Below, piece by piece: positions 38,559-48,108 of a DNA stretch of 64,000 bases (its first letter is position 1; each line of letters begins with the position of its first letter). The notes below the pieces were generated by a model. That model made no database searches, was not told the origin of the DNA, and saw nothing but the letters and a program-made list of their open reading frames with translations. This DNA is from Roseovarius carneus. Its GTDB lineage: Bacteria; Pseudomonadota; Alphaproteobacteria; Rhodobacterales; Rhodobacteraceae. The translations under genes and the position numbers were made by a program. Location of the stretch: NCBI RefSeq assembly GCF_020141465.1, contig NZ_JAHSPD010000001.1, positions 496,001 through 560,000 of the forward strand, given 5' to 3'.

Positions 38559-40211
38559 ATGACCAAAGCGCCCGGCAGAACGTTTGGGCAACAGGAGGCA
38601 AGGAACTTGCAGCAAATCGCGCAGATGTGGACCGCGCTTGACCCGCGCAAAAGGGTTGTGGTCGTTTTGGCCAGTATCGCCATCCTCGCCGCCGTGATTG
38701 GCCTGTCCCGCATGGTGACCGCACCCAGCATGTCACTGTTGTATGCGGGTCTGGAAAGCGGCCCCGCAGGCGAGGTTGTGCGCTCTCTTGAACAGCGCGG
38801 CGTCCAGCATGAAGTGCGCGGCGGTGCGATTTTTGTCGAATCAGGGCAGCGCGATACGCTTCGCATGACCTTGGCGAGCGAGGGCCTGCCCACGAATTCC
38901 AGTCAGGGGTATGAACTGCTCGATGGCCTATCAGGCTTCGGCACCACCTCCCAGATGTTCGATGCCGCATACTGGCGCGCCAAGGAGGGCGAACTGGCCC
39001 GCACGATCGTGGCCAGCCCCGCCATTAGCGCCGCACGCGTGCATATCGGCAATATCGGCTCCAACCCGTTTCAGCGCGATGTGCGTGCCACAGCGTCCGT
39101 CATGGTCACCGCCGCAAGTGGTACGATTGAGCCCGCCAAGGCACAGGCGCTCAAGTTCCTTGTGGCCTCCGCCGTCACTGGCCTCACACCCGAGGATGTG
39201 TCGATCATTGACAGCAATGGCGGCCTGATCGGCGCCGCAGAAAAAGCGCCCACAAATGCCGGTGAAGACCGTGCCGATGCCTTACGCCAGCGCGTCGAAC
39301 GCCTTCTGGAGGCCCGCGTGGGGCCCGGCAATGCGGTGGTTGAGGTGAGTGTGGACACGGTGAAAAACACCGAAACGATCCGCGAGACACGCATTGATCC
39401 CGAAAGCCGCATTGCGATCAGCACCGATACCGAGGAACGCACCAACACCGCCTCCGACCAAGGTGGAGGGGACGTCACTGTAGCGTCCAATCTGCCGAGC
39501 GGCGACGCGGGTGGCGCCGATTCGTCCTCAAGCCAGACCAGTGAAACCCGCGAGCGTGTGAATTACGAAGTCTCCCAAACCGAGCGCCAGATCACCCAAG
39601 GCCCCGGGGCCGTCAAACGCCTGAGTGTCGCGGTTCTGGTCAACGGGTCGCTCACGGCGGATGAGACAGGGATTGATGTATTTACCCCCCGCCCAGAAGA
39701 GGAGCTTGGTGCCCTAAAAGAGCTTGTCGCCTCTGCCGTAGGGTTCGACGAGGCGCGTGGTGATGTGATCACGATCAAAACGATGCAATTTGAGCCGTTG
39801 CCAGTACTCGGCACCGCTGCGGAACCCTCGATGATCGCCTCACTCGGGCTGGATATGATGTCGCTGATCCAAGCCACGGTTCTGGGTCTTGTGGCCTTGC
39901 TGCTTGGCCTCTTTGTCGTGCGCCCGCTTCTGGCGCAAGCACCCCGCGCGACGGCACCGCTTGGCCTGCCCAATGGCACAAATGCAGCCAACGCCTCGCC
40001 CGGAGGCATGACAGCCCTCTCGGGTGAGATCGACGATTCACGCGACGATGCGGGTAACCTGCCGCTGGTTTCCAACATGGCCAGGTCGCAGGCGCTCACC
40101 GGCAGCACCGAAGACCCTGTGGAACGCCTGCGCGGTATGATCAGCGACCGGCAGGAAGAGACCGTCGAGGTCCTGCGCAACTGGCTTGAAGACAAAGAGG
40201 AGAGAGCTTGA
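38559..40211 (+). CDS. fliF: Flagellar M-ring protein FliF
   Basis: A 550-residue MS-ring protein with membrane helices near 27-46 and 427-449, two ring-building domains including ARTIVASPAISAARVHI, the long disordered central region of FliF (about 285-345), and a cytoplasmic C terminus that normally binds FliG (LRNWLEDKEERA). The typical FliG-binding end is therefore present even though fliG is not in the window. Starts a four-gene operon; stop overlaps fliH by TGATG. Confidence 0.96.
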   Translation: MTKAPGRTFGQQEARNLQQIAQMWTALDPRKRVVVVLASIAILAAVIGLSRMVTAPSMSLLYAGLESGPAGEVVRSLEQRGVQHEVRGGAIFVESGQRDTLRMTLASEGLPTNSSQGYELLDGLSGFGTTSQMFDAAYWRAKEGELARTIVASPAISAARVHIGNIGSNPFQRDVRATASVMVTAASGTIEPAKAQALKFLVASAVTGLTPEDVSIIDSNGGLIGAAEKAPTNAGEDRADALRQRVERLLEARVGPGNAVVEVSVDTVKNTETIRETRIDPESRIAISTDTEERTNTASDQGGGDVTVASNLPSGDAGGADSSSSQTSETRERVNYEVSQTERQITQGPGAVKRLSVAVLVNGSLTADETGIDVFTPRPEEELGALKELVASAVGFDEARGDVITIKTMQFEPLPVLGTAAEPSMIASLGLDMMSLIQATVLGLVALLLGLFVVRPLLAQAPRATAPLGLPNGTNAANASPGGMTALSGEIDDSRDDAGNLPLVSNMARSQALTGSTEDPVERLRGMISDRQEETVEVLRNWLEDKEERA

Positions 40212-40810
40212 TGGGCATTGCACATCTTCTTGAGGATTTCGGCTCGACCCAAGACGAGCACACCATCCACCTGTCGGATGTCTCGCTCGAAGAACAGCGA
40301 CTGGAAGCCTTTGAAAAAGGGTACTCCGCAGGCTGGGATGATGCCGTGAAGGCCGCAAAAGACGACGCGTCACGCATCAGCGCGGACTTCTCCAGCAATC
40401 TCATGGACTTATCCTTCACAGTCCAAGAGGCGCAGGCGGGGCTGGTGGCATCGCTTAAACCGCTCCTCAAAGGAATGGTCGACCAAGTTTTGCCACGTCT
40501 TGCCCGCGAGAGCCTTGGCAACCGTGTGATCGAAACAATCCAGAGCATGGCTGGTGAGGCCTGCCAGGGGAAAATCCGAATCATCACTGCACCCGCCAAT
40601 CTGGCCGCTCTTGAGGCTCTGACCGAAGGGTTGATTGGAATGGACGTAACCCTGCTTTCAGAGATTTCGCTCGGCGAGGGTCAGGTTCATATCGAAGTCG
40701 CGGGAGACGGGCGCGAGATCAATCTCGACCGGGTGCTCGACGACATCTCAAAAGCCGTGGACGGTTTTTTTGAAGATCAAAACAATGACATGCAAAAGGA
40801 GACCGCTTGA
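40211..40810 (+). CDS. fliH: FliH-like flagellar export regulator
   Basis: A 199-residue, acidic helical protein. Its position between fliF and fliN, its start LLEDFGS, the coiled-coil segment with EKGYSAGWDDAVKAAKDD and the C-terminal alpha/beta domain with DVTLLSEISLGEGQVHIE match FliH-type stators of the FliI ATPase, which also tether it to FliN. Sequence is weakly conserved in this family, so the name rests partly on context. The start overlaps the fliF stop; the stop overlaps fliN. Confidence 0.75.
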   Translation: MGIAHLLEDFGSTQDEHTIHLSDVSLEEQRLEAFEKGYSAGWDDAVKAAKDDASRISADFSSNLMDLSFTVQEAQAGLVASLKPLLKGMVDQVLPRLARESLGNRVIETIQSMAGEACQGKIRIITAPANLAALEALTEGLIGMDVTLLSEISLGEGQVHIEVAGDGREINLDRVLDDISKAVDGFFEDQNNDMQKETA

Positions 40811-41106
40811 TGGAGACGTCCTCAGACCAGACCGGGCGCAGCGCGGACACCGCCAGCCCCTTTTCCTCGGTCCCGATCGAGATCACCATCTCGGTTGGTA
40901 AAGCCCGTCCACTGATCCGCGACCTGCTCAAGATGGGCCGCGATGCGGTCCTCTCGCTCGATAAACGCGTGGATGATCCGGTCGAACTTTATGTCGGGGA
41001 TCGCTTGATCGCCCGGGGTCAGCTGGAGGAAATGGAAGGCGACGCCCAAGGGCAGTTGGCCGTCCGCCTCACCGAGGTCGCCGATCTGCAAGACGGTCTG
41101 GGATGA
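40810..41106 (+). CDS. fliN: Flagellar motor switch protein FliN
   Basis: A 98-residue C-ring protein with the SpoA/FliN domain: VPIEITISVGKARPLIRDLL and SLDKRVDDPVELYVGDRLIARGQ (in part). It should form the lower C ring with FliM, which is not in this window. TGATG overlap with fliH. Confidence 0.94.
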   Translation: METSSDQTGRSADTASPFSSVPIEITISVGKARPLIRDLLKMGRDAVLSLDKRVDDPVELYVGDRLIARGQLEEMEGDAQGQLAVRLTEVADLQDGLG

Positions 41107-41831
41107 TGCGGTTTTCCCTTTTATGCGTGCTCATGCTCGGCGTCCTGACAGGCCCGGGCATGGCGCAGGACATCTCCATTTCGCTTGGCGATGACAGTTC
41201 GCTTTCTGCGCGGACAATCCAACTAATTGCCCTGATCACCGTACTCAGCCTTGCGCCGGGCCTTGCGATCATGATCACCTGCTTTCCGTTCATCGTAACG
41301 GTTCTGGCGATCTTGCGGCAAGGTATCGGGCTGCAGCAATCCCCACCCAACATGCTCATCGTCAGCCTAGCGCTCTTCCTGACCTATTTCGTGATGGAGC
41401 CGGTGTTCACCGAAGCATGGGAAACGGGCATTGCCCCCCTTCTCGCCGAAACCCTACCTGTCGAGACGGGCATGACCCGCGCATTGGAGCCCTTTCGCGT
41501 CTTTATGGCTGGGCGCGTAGAGGTCGACACATTCGAGGCCATGGCGGCGTTGCGCCCGGATGCCGCCACTATCGAGACCGGGCCAAGCGCTCCGTTGTCG
41601 GTGCTGATCCCAAGCTTTTTGCTGTCGGAAATCGCCCGCGCCTTTCAGATTGGCTTTCTGGTGTTCCTGCCATTCTTGATTATCGATCTCGTGGTCGCTG
41701 CGATCCTTATGTCCATGGGCATGATGATGGTCCCTCCGGCAATCGTTTCACTGCCCTTCAAGCTGGCCTTCTTCGTCATCGCCGATGGCTGGGCGCTGAT
41801 CGCTGGAAGCCTTGTGCGCGGCTACTTCTAA
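41103..41831 (+). CDS. fliP: Flagellar biosynthesis protein FliP
   Basis: A 242-residue export-pore subunit with a cleavable signal peptide (ending GMAQ), an unusual feature typical of FliP, and four membrane helices. The conserved motifs TCFPFIVTVLAILRQGIGLQ, FLLSEIARAFQIGFLVFLPF and MSMGMMMVPPAIVSLPFKLA (each near its limit) are present. Two adjacent ATG codons could serve; the first overlaps the fliN stop as ATGA. fliO is not seen next to it. Confidence 0.96.
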   Translation: MMRFSLLCVLMLGVLTGPGMAQDISISLGDDSSLSARTIQLIALITVLSLAPGLAIMITCFPFIVTVLAILRQGIGLQQSPPNMLIVSLALFLTYFVMEPVFTEAWETGIAPLLAETLPVETGMTRALEPFRVFMAGRVEVDTFEAMAALRPDAATIETGPSAPLSVLIPSFLLSEIARAFQIGFLVFLPFLIIDLVVAAILMSMGMMMVPPAIVSLPFKLAFFVIADGWALIAGSLVRGYF

Positions 41832-41854
41832 GCGCCTTTTCTGGACCGGTTAAG

Positions 41855-41887
41855 AAGGGTTGCGGGCATTGCGCGTGACCCTTTTTT
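41855..41887 (+). terminator. Intrinsic terminator after fliP
   Basis: Stem AAGGGT with ACCCTT, extended imperfectly by TGCG/CGCG, then six T. It ends the fliF-fliH-fliN-fliP operon before the convergent flgI. Confidence 0.75.
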
Positions 41888-41998
41888 CGCACGCAGCATG
41901 GCGGCCCTTAAGGTCAGTAGGCACGGACGCATGGCTTAGTAGGGTACCAACCAGCTAAACAAGGGCCACCTCACTTCAAGACTATCCGCCAGTCACCT

Positions 41999-43114
41999 TC
42001 ACCGCACAACAAACTCCGCATGAAGCGCACCTGCCGCCTTGATGCTCTTGAGGATATCAATCATGTCGCGCGGCGCCACGCCCAGTGCGTTCAGGCCCGC
42101 CACAACCTCTGACAGGGTTGTCCCCGGTGCCACCTCCGCAAGGCTGATGCCCGGCTCCTGCTCAATCTCAGCATCCGTGCGTGGCACGATCACTGTCTCT
42201 CCTTCAGCAAAAGGATTGGGCTGCACCACAAGCGGTGCTTCACGCACCCGAAGGGTCAGGTTGCCTTGCGACACCGCGATCCGGCTGATTCGCACATCAT
42301 CCCCCATCACAATTGTGCCAGAGCGTTGATCGACCACAACCCGCGCCTTGCGCTCGGGCGCTACGGTCAGGTTCTCAACTTCGGCCAGCGCATGTGCTGG
42401 AGATTGCAGCCGGGTCCGCGTGATATCGAGACGCACTGTCCCTGAATCGAGCATCACCGCCACAGCGCGTCCGAAATTCTGGTTAATCACCCGCTCAATC
42501 CGACCGGCGGTGGTAAAATCCGGTTCCCGCAGAGCAAGGCGCAACGTCGAAAGACTATCGAGGTCGAAGGCGATCTCACGCTCGACCCGCGCACCGGATG
42601 GGATCGTACCGGATGTCGGAACACCCTGCACGACTTCGGCAGCATCGCCACCAGCAACCGCGCCACCGGCAATGATCGTGCCTTGTGCCACTGCATAAAT
42701 CTGTCCATCCGCCGCGTTAAGAGGCGTCATGATAAGCGTACCGCCCAGAAGGCTGTTGGCATCCCCAATCGCCGATACGGTCACATCAATCTGACCGCCT
42801 GCACGCGCAAAAGGCGGCAGGCTCGCCGTCACCAAAACTGCCGCCACATTCTTGGGGCGAAACTGCTCACCCGTCACGTTGACGCCCAAACGCTCTAGAA
42901 TGTTGGTCATGATCTCCTCGGTAAAGGGCGCATTTCGCAACCCGTCCCCGGTGCCGTTCAGCCCAACAACAAGGCCATAGCCCACGAGATCATTGCCGCG
43001 CACACCATCGAACTCCACCAAGTCCTTGATCCGGATTTGGTTAGCCTCAGCACTTGGCGCGGCAATCCCCAAAACCAAAAAGGCTGCTACTAAAAGACGG
43101 GTCACATAAGTCAT
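41999..43114 (-). CDS. flgI: Flagellar P-ring protein FlgI
   Basis: A 371-residue periplasmic ring protein with a signal peptide (1-24, ending SAEA). It contains RIKDLVEFDGVRGNDLVGYG, LVVGLNGTGDG, and the C-terminal SLAEVAPGTTLSEVVAGLNA, all conserved. Starts overlapping flgL by ATGA; last gene of the flgE-flgK-flgL-flgI unit. Confidence 0.97.
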   Translation of the reverse strand: MTYVTRLLVAAFLVLGIAAPSAEANQIRIKDLVEFDGVRGNDLVGYGLVVGLNGTGDGLRNAPFTEEIMTNILERLGVNVTGEQFRPKNVAAVLVTASLPPFARAGGQIDVTVSAIGDANSLLGGTLIMTPLNAADGQIYAVAQGTIIAGGAVAGGDAAEVVQGVPTSGTIPSGARVEREIAFDLDSLSTLRLALREPDFTTAGRIERVINQNFGRAVAVMLDSGTVRLDITRTRLQSPAHALAEVENLTVAPERKARVVVDQRSGTIVMGDDVRISRIAVSQGNLTLRVREAPLVVQPNPFAEGETVIVPRTDAEIEQEPGISLAEVAPGTTLSEVVAGLNALGVAPRDMIDILKSIKAAGALHAEFVVR

Positions 43115-44118
43115 AGAAAATTCACCAGATTGAGGCGCGAGTTCCGCGCGGTAAGGGTGTAGAGCGTCTCAAGTTGACGCTGCACATCTTCCAGTTTGCT
43201 GGCTGTCTCGAATATGTCGACCGACAAAAGGTCGTTGCGTGCCATGGAGAGGCCAGTCAGCTCGGTTGATATCCGCGTCGATGACTGCTCGATCCGGGCC
43301 TCGGCGAAGCCCAGATTGGCGCGTATATCGGTGATGGCGTCTATTTGAATACGCATGCCGTCGCTCGCACCGCGGAGCATGGCAAGCCGCCCATCCGTAT
43401 CAAGACCAAGCGCCGGATCATCCGCCAATGACGCCTTGGCAAGATCCTTCATTGCCGCCCGCAAACTGGCATCATCCGCACGGATCGAGAGCTGAACCGT
43501 CTCACCATTTCCCAGCGCCTGCGGCGCCAAATAACCACTTCCGCCTTGATAGATCAGGGTCTCAAATTCGCCACCCGCATCCATGAAGAACGCCTCAAGA
43601 GCGGCGTCCACAGCCACGGCATCCGACGCGCCAGCCATCGCCAGCCGCGCCTCCTGAAGGATAGCGTCCGCCCCCAACAAAGGCGCGTTATTCAGGGCGG
43701 TTCCAGCAAAGAGCGGCCGCCCCGCCACATCGGTATTGAGAGCAGCGACGATGGCATCCAATGCCCCTCGCGCCCCCTCGGCCGTGGCAGAAATCGCCGT
43801 GGGGGAATTCGATTGCCCCGCCAATGCCACCACACCGGACACGTCAGTCAGAGCGTCCTGAACCTGCCCCAATGCAATTTGCATGGAAGAGGCCAACAGA
43901 GCGGCCTCCGCCGTCGCACTTTTGTAGCTGGATTGCACGACCATCTGATGCTCGATATCTGCCAATTGACCAAAGCTGCCACCGACCGCCTGTGCGACAT
44001 TGGTGGCCTGACCACTCGACAGCTCCTGCGTCAGGCGGCTCAATTGCAACTGAAGCATGCTGCTCTGGCGACGTGAGGCAAAACTCTGCGCCATGTCACC
44101 GATTGAAGTTAATGTCAT
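43111..44118 (-). CDS. flgL: Flagellar hook-filament junction protein FlgL (HAP3)
   Basis: A 335-residue junction protein. The flagellin-like N-terminal helix is degenerate but recognisable (RRQSSMLQLQLSRLTQELSS), the centre includes GRPLFAGTALNNAPL, and the C terminus has DIFETASKLEDVQRQLETL. Identification is supported by position immediately after flgK (3-base gap) and before flgI. Confidence 0.88.
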   Translation of the reverse strand: MTLTSIGDMAQSFASRRQSSMLQLQLSRLTQELSSGQATNVAQAVGGSFGQLADIEHQMVVQSSYKSATAEAALLASSMQIALGQVQDALTDVSGVVALAGQSNSPTAISATAEGARGALDAIVAALNTDVAGRPLFAGTALNNAPLLGADAILQEARLAMAGASDAVAVDAALEAFFMDAGGEFETLIYQGGSGYLAPQALGNGETVQLSIRADDASLRAAMKDLAKASLADDPALGLDTDGRLAMLRGASDGMRIQIDAITDIRANLGFAEARIEQSSTRISTELTGLSMARNDLLSVDIFETASKLEDVQRQLETLYTLTARNSRLNLVNFL

Positions 44119-44121
44119 GGT

Positions 44122-45567
44122 TTAAATCCTCAGAAGGGTTTCCATCATTTCGTCCAGCACTTGCAGCATGCGTGCGTTGGCGCCGTAAGACTGCTCGATC
44201 AGCAAGAGAAGTTGCAACTCGGCGTCGCTATCGACCCCGTCGGAGAGCAAGCGCTCTTGCAGCTCGGATTGCTGGGCGGCGGCGAAACTGGTGTTGCGAT
44301 CCTCGGTTAGCTGCGCTTGCGAGATGCGCGAAACCATATTGCTCATGTGCTGCACCGACGTCGCCAATCCGACCCCCAGATCACCCGACGCCATTGCGCT
44401 GCGTTCGGTCAAAGCGCCACCAAAGGCGCTAAGAAGTGTGGCGTCACCCGCTGGCCCCGGCGTCCCAGCGCCCAACCCATCACGCAGGCGCCAGACCTCG
44501 CCCGCCTGCGCAGGGTTCACCAGATCGTTGAGCGCCATGCGCCCCGAGATGCCAACCTCATTGGCGGGATCAAACACTACGCCCGCATCCGTAAACACCC
44601 CCGGATCGCCAGGCGCGCGCGTAGCGTCCAAACCAGGGGCCTGAAACCGCTCGATCATGTCACGAGCCAGCGCATCAAGCTGCGTCTGCGCATTCACGGC
44701 CAAATCATCGCGCACCTCAAAAAGCGCCTGTAGCTTGCCACCTGCCAGAGGGCTGCGATCTGAGCCTGCGTCGATTTCGCGCCCATTGATCGTCAGCCCC
44801 GTCAGTAGGCCATTCTCAGCTGTCATATGCGGCATGATCACGTTGGACGGTTCAAAGCCCAGCGTCGCCACTGTGCCATCCACCAAGAGCGCGCCACCAG
44901 GGGTCATAAGGGCGATACCGCCATTGCCGCGCGCGACCTCGCTCACCGGGACAAACTCGGAAATCCTGTCAACGACCACTTGCCGCTGATCTTCGAGGCT
45001 GGAGGTGTCAAAACCGCCGATCCGCGCATCAAGAATTTGCGCGTTAAGGCTCTGAACCTGCCCAAGCGCGGTGTTGACGGAGCGCACGGCAAAGGCAATC
45101 TCGCCCTCAGCATCCATGCGCTGCGCCTGCACCGCGTCCGAGGCGGCAACAAGCCCTTTGGCAAGCTCTTGCCCACGCTGTGCAACGGCCTGAAGCCGAT
45201 CATTGGCATCAGGCCGGCTGGCCGCGCTCACGAGGCTGGCCTCTAGCGCCGCTATCCGCCCGCTGAGCGAGCCCGGCTGATCCGGTGTACCCACGTTCGA
45301 TTGTAGGGATTGCAGGAAGGCGGTGCGCGTCTCTGCCCTCGCCAAACCGCCATCGGCCATGCGCCGATCGCCAAGGGTGCCGCTATCCACATTGCGTGTG
45401 ATACCAACAATTCGCGTCCCGCCATTGCGCTCAGAGATAAGCTCCACATCGCGGCGGCCATAGCCATCGGTCTGAATATTCGCAAGGTTCGAGGCAACGA
45501 TTCCAGCGGCGCGGGAATTGGCCGTCAGACCGCTCAACGCACTGCTCAGGGCGGAGGAGATACTCAT
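44122..45567 (-). CDS. flgK: Flagellar hook-associated protein FlgK (HAP1)
   Basis: A 481-residue junction protein. The N terminus has the rod/hook motif GIVASNLANIQTDGYGRRDV and the long helix of FlgK; the C-terminal helix SYGANARMLQVLDEMMETLL closes the fold. Start MSISSALSSALSG has a purine-rich GAAAGG upstream; a 20-codon extension is unlikely. Follows flgE by 69 bases. Confidence 0.95.
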   Translation of the reverse strand: MSISSALSSALSGLTANSRAAGIVASNLANIQTDGYGRRDVELISERNGGTRIVGITRNVDSGTLGDRRMADGGLARAETRTAFLQSLQSNVGTPDQPGSLSGRIAALEASLVSAASRPDANDRLQAVAQRGQELAKGLVAASDAVQAQRMDAEGEIAFAVRSVNTALGQVQSLNAQILDARIGGFDTSSLEDQRQVVVDRISEFVPVSEVARGNGGIALMTPGGALLVDGTVATLGFEPSNVIMPHMTAENGLLTGLTINGREIDAGSDRSPLAGGKLQALFEVRDDLAVNAQTQLDALARDMIERFQAPGLDATRAPGDPGVFTDAGVVFDPANEVGISGRMALNDLVNPAQAGEVWRLRDGLGAGTPGPAGDATLLSAFGGALTERSAMASGDLGVGLATSVQHMSNMVSRISQAQLTEDRNTSFAAAQQSELQERLLSDGVDSDAELQLLLLIEQSYGANARMLQVLDEMMETLLRI

Positions 45568-45636
45568 ATGATGGCCTTTCATAATGGAAAATGGAAAGGG
45601 GAGGGCTTCAGGACCACCCTCCCTCAAATCAGGTCA

Positions 45637-46941
45637 TTACCGTTTGATATTGGTGGTTTCCTGAAGCATTTCGTCCACCGTCTGGATCACTTTGGCATTG
45701 GACGAATAGGCGCGTTGGGTCTGGATCATGTCCGTCAGTTCACCGGCCACATCCGTGGCGCTTTCTTCGCGGGCGAAGGCAACGACATCACCTGTGGGTC
45801 CATCACCCGCATTCCACAGGAAGAATGATCCGCTCTCAGGCGAGGGCATAAATGTCTGCTGATCCAGAGAGACCATTCCGTTGGGATTTGGCAAATCGAC
45901 CAGCGGCACCTGATAAATCACCCGCGTGATGCCGGTATCAAAAGAGGCATGGACGAAACCGTTCTCGTCGACCTTCGCCGAGGTCATGTTGCCCACGGGC
46001 GACCCATCCTTGGAGATCGACAAAGGCGCAAAACTGTCCGACAGCTGGGTCAGGCCGTTGGATGTGCCCAAGCGCCCAATATTCACCTCCATGGGCCCGC
46101 CCGCGACGGTCACGATGACAGAGCCTGTCGCGCCGTCATAGGCACCGCCCAGCCCGGCAGGCGCCACCCCCAAAAGAGTGCCGCCCGATGCACGCGCATC
46201 GTCAAAACTCAGCGTATATTCCCCGATAACGGCACCGCCTTGCGCCGAATCCATAAGGCGCATGGTCCATTCATTGGAATCGCCCGCTGCGGGGACAGTT
46301 GGCGTAAACTCGATCAGTACATTCTCGGACTTTCCAAGATTGTCGAAATACTCCACCGAAAGCTGCCGCGGCGTGCCATCGCCAGCGGCGTTGGTGTCCA
46401 CAGCCGGCAAGTTCAGACCCAGCGTGATTTCTGTCGTCGGCTCCCCGGTCAGCTGATTAACATTGATCCGAACAGGCTCAAGCCCATCGGCCGTGTCACG
46501 GGGGAATTCCGGCACAGACCCATCTGGATTGGCAGGCCAACCCAAGAGGACAAGACCGCTATCGGTCTTTAGAATGCCCTCTGCATCCGTGCGGAATGAT
46601 CCCGTAGAGGTCAGCAGCATCTGCTGCCCCCCATTCCCAGCTCCCACCTCGGCCGAACGCGCGACAGGCAACATGCCTCGGCCACGGACCGCAAGGTCAG
46701 TTGCGTTATTCGTAGTGACGAGAGAGCCGCCTTGATCGACCAACCGCTGGGTCGAGGCGCGCACGCCACCTGCCGAATATGAGCCCCCCCCGCCGCTGAT
46801 CACCATGGACTGAAAATCAGTTTCGACCCGTTTGTAGCCAAACGTGGCCGAGTTCGCGATATTGTCCGAAATGGAGGCCAAGCGCGAAGCATTCGCACTG
46901 AGCGCTGCCACCCCGGCATTGAGCGAGGAAGAGATTGTCAT
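45637..46941 (-). CDS. flgE: Flagellar hook protein FlgE
   Basis: A 434-residue hook subunit. N-terminal ASISDNIANSATFGYKRVET and the C-terminal DMIQTQRAYSSNAKVIQTVD are the conserved D0 helices; the central beta domains include FDNLGKSENVLIEF. First gene of the flgE-flgK-flgL-flgI unit. The chosen ATG has AAAGG upstream, 15 codons inside the longest frame. Confidence 0.95.
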   Translation of the reverse strand: MTISSSLNAGVAALSANASRLASISDNIANSATFGYKRVETDFQSMVISGGGGSYSAGGVRASTQRLVDQGGSLVTTNNATDLAVRGRGMLPVARSAEVGAGNGGQQMLLTSTGSFRTDAEGILKTDSGLVLLGWPANPDGSVPEFPRDTADGLEPVRINVNQLTGEPTTEITLGLNLPAVDTNAAGDGTPRQLSVEYFDNLGKSENVLIEFTPTVPAAGDSNEWTMRLMDSAQGGAVIGEYTLSFDDARASGGTLLGVAPAGLGGAYDGATGSVIVTVAGGPMEVNIGRLGTSNGLTQLSDSFAPLSISKDGSPVGNMTSAKVDENGFVHASFDTGITRVIYQVPLVDLPNPNGMVSLDQQTFMPSPESGSFFLWNAGDGPTGDVVAFAREESATDVAGELTDMIQTQRAYSSNAKVIQTVDEMLQETTNIKR

Positions 46942-46998
46942 GGATACGCCTTTCTGCTGCATCGACTGAATTCGAGCACAAGGCATACGCCCGCTCGT

Positions 46999-47013
46999 TT
47001 AACAGCGCGCTAA
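46999..47013. promoter_or_regulatory. CtrA-like site upstream of flgE
   Basis: TTAA-N7-CTAA, one mismatch from TTAA-N7-TTAA, 57 bases before the flgE start in the gap to motB. The position suits a promoter-overlapping activator site. Confidence 0.5.
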
Positions 47014-47064
47014 CAGATAAAATGCGAGACAATCTGCTCCGGCCCGGACAGCCCAAGACAATTA

Positions 47065-47901
47065 TCAATCGGAGCGCAGGAAGATCACCTCCAGCCGGTT
47101 GTTGCGCACGGCCATCGGATTGCGCACCGCCGGATCGCGGTCCGCATGGCCCGTCATGCGCTGCACGCGCCCCTCACCAAGGCCGGTGCGATCCAGTAAA
47201 AGCCGCATTGCATTGGCCCGCTCGGTCGACAGATCCCAGACCGGGTTATCCTTGAGAATAACGGGGGCGGCAGCGATATGGCCTTCCACGGAAACGCCGT
47301 TAAAAACCAACGCGCCCACCTCGACAATCACCCCGGTCAGCGCCTCCAACAGCGGCGATGGCTCCGCACTTCCTGTCGCAAAAAGCTGCGCCCCCGCACT
47401 GTCAAAAAGCTCCACCACAAGCCCCTCATCGGTCACTCGCGTGATGATATGACGAGCCAGTTCGCGCGATACCATGCTCTCGCCATTGGTACCTTTCAGG
47501 GCCGTATCGAACGCTTGCTGAAGCTCTGCCATCCCCTGAGCGTCCTGTGCGGACACGCCAGTTTCACCGCGCGCCTTATCCGATTCGGTCGTGTGTTTCT
47601 GCGCAGCCCCGCGCCCATCGCTAAGCTGCGTATCCTCGGAAAACACGCTGTCTCCGCCAAAATTTCCGTCACCACCGCTTGAAATGCGGCTGATCGGGAT
47701 CGTCGGGCTGAAATAATCAGCCAGACCTTTGCGTTGCTTTTCCGTTGTCGCGTTCAACAGCCACATCAAAAGGAAAAACGCCATCATTGCGGTCACGAAG
47801 TCGGCATACGCCACCTTCCACGCACCACCATGGTGCCCGCCACCTTTGACAACTTTCTTTCTCTTGATGATGACTGGCGCCGCATTGCTCTGCGCACTCA
47901 T
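47065..47901 (-). CDS. motB: Flagellar motor stator protein MotB
   Basis: A 278-residue stator subunit: basic cytoplasmic start, one membrane helix (about 30-52) with the proton-carrying aspartate in VAYADFVTAMMAFF (about Asp34), and a C-terminal OmpA-type peptidoglycan domain with EGHIAAAPVI, TGHADRDP and RNNRLEVIF. The plug and linker region is long (about 55-130). It is alone on its transcript, away from motA. A GTG three codons upstream is an alternative start. Confidence 0.96.
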   Translation of the reverse strand: MSAQSNAAPVIIKRKKVVKGGGHHGGAWKVAYADFVTAMMAFFLLMWLLNATTEKQRKGLADYFSPTIPISRISSGGDGNFGGDSVFSEDTQLSDGRGAAQKHTTESDKARGETGVSAQDAQGMAELQQAFDTALKGTNGESMVSRELARHIITRVTDEGLVVELFDSAGAQLFATGSAEPSPLLEALTGVIVEVGALVFNGVSVEGHIAAAPVILKDNPVWDLSTERANAMRLLLDRTGLGEGRVQRMTGHADRDPAVRNPMAVRNNRLEVIFLRSD

Positions 47902-48108
47902 GCTCACCACCTTGTTTACTCACCCAAGGCAATGGGTATCAGAGCAGCCCTTACTGCGGCCTTAACGTCTAAAACCTGACACGTTTTCCTTAACGGCCCG
48001 CCATCAGGCGCAGCCTCGTCAACCGCGAGACAAGCCGCTCACCGGGCTGTGCACCCGCTGCATCAAGGCACCAATAAGCACCTCGAAACGCAAACATTTC
48101 GCTTGTGA

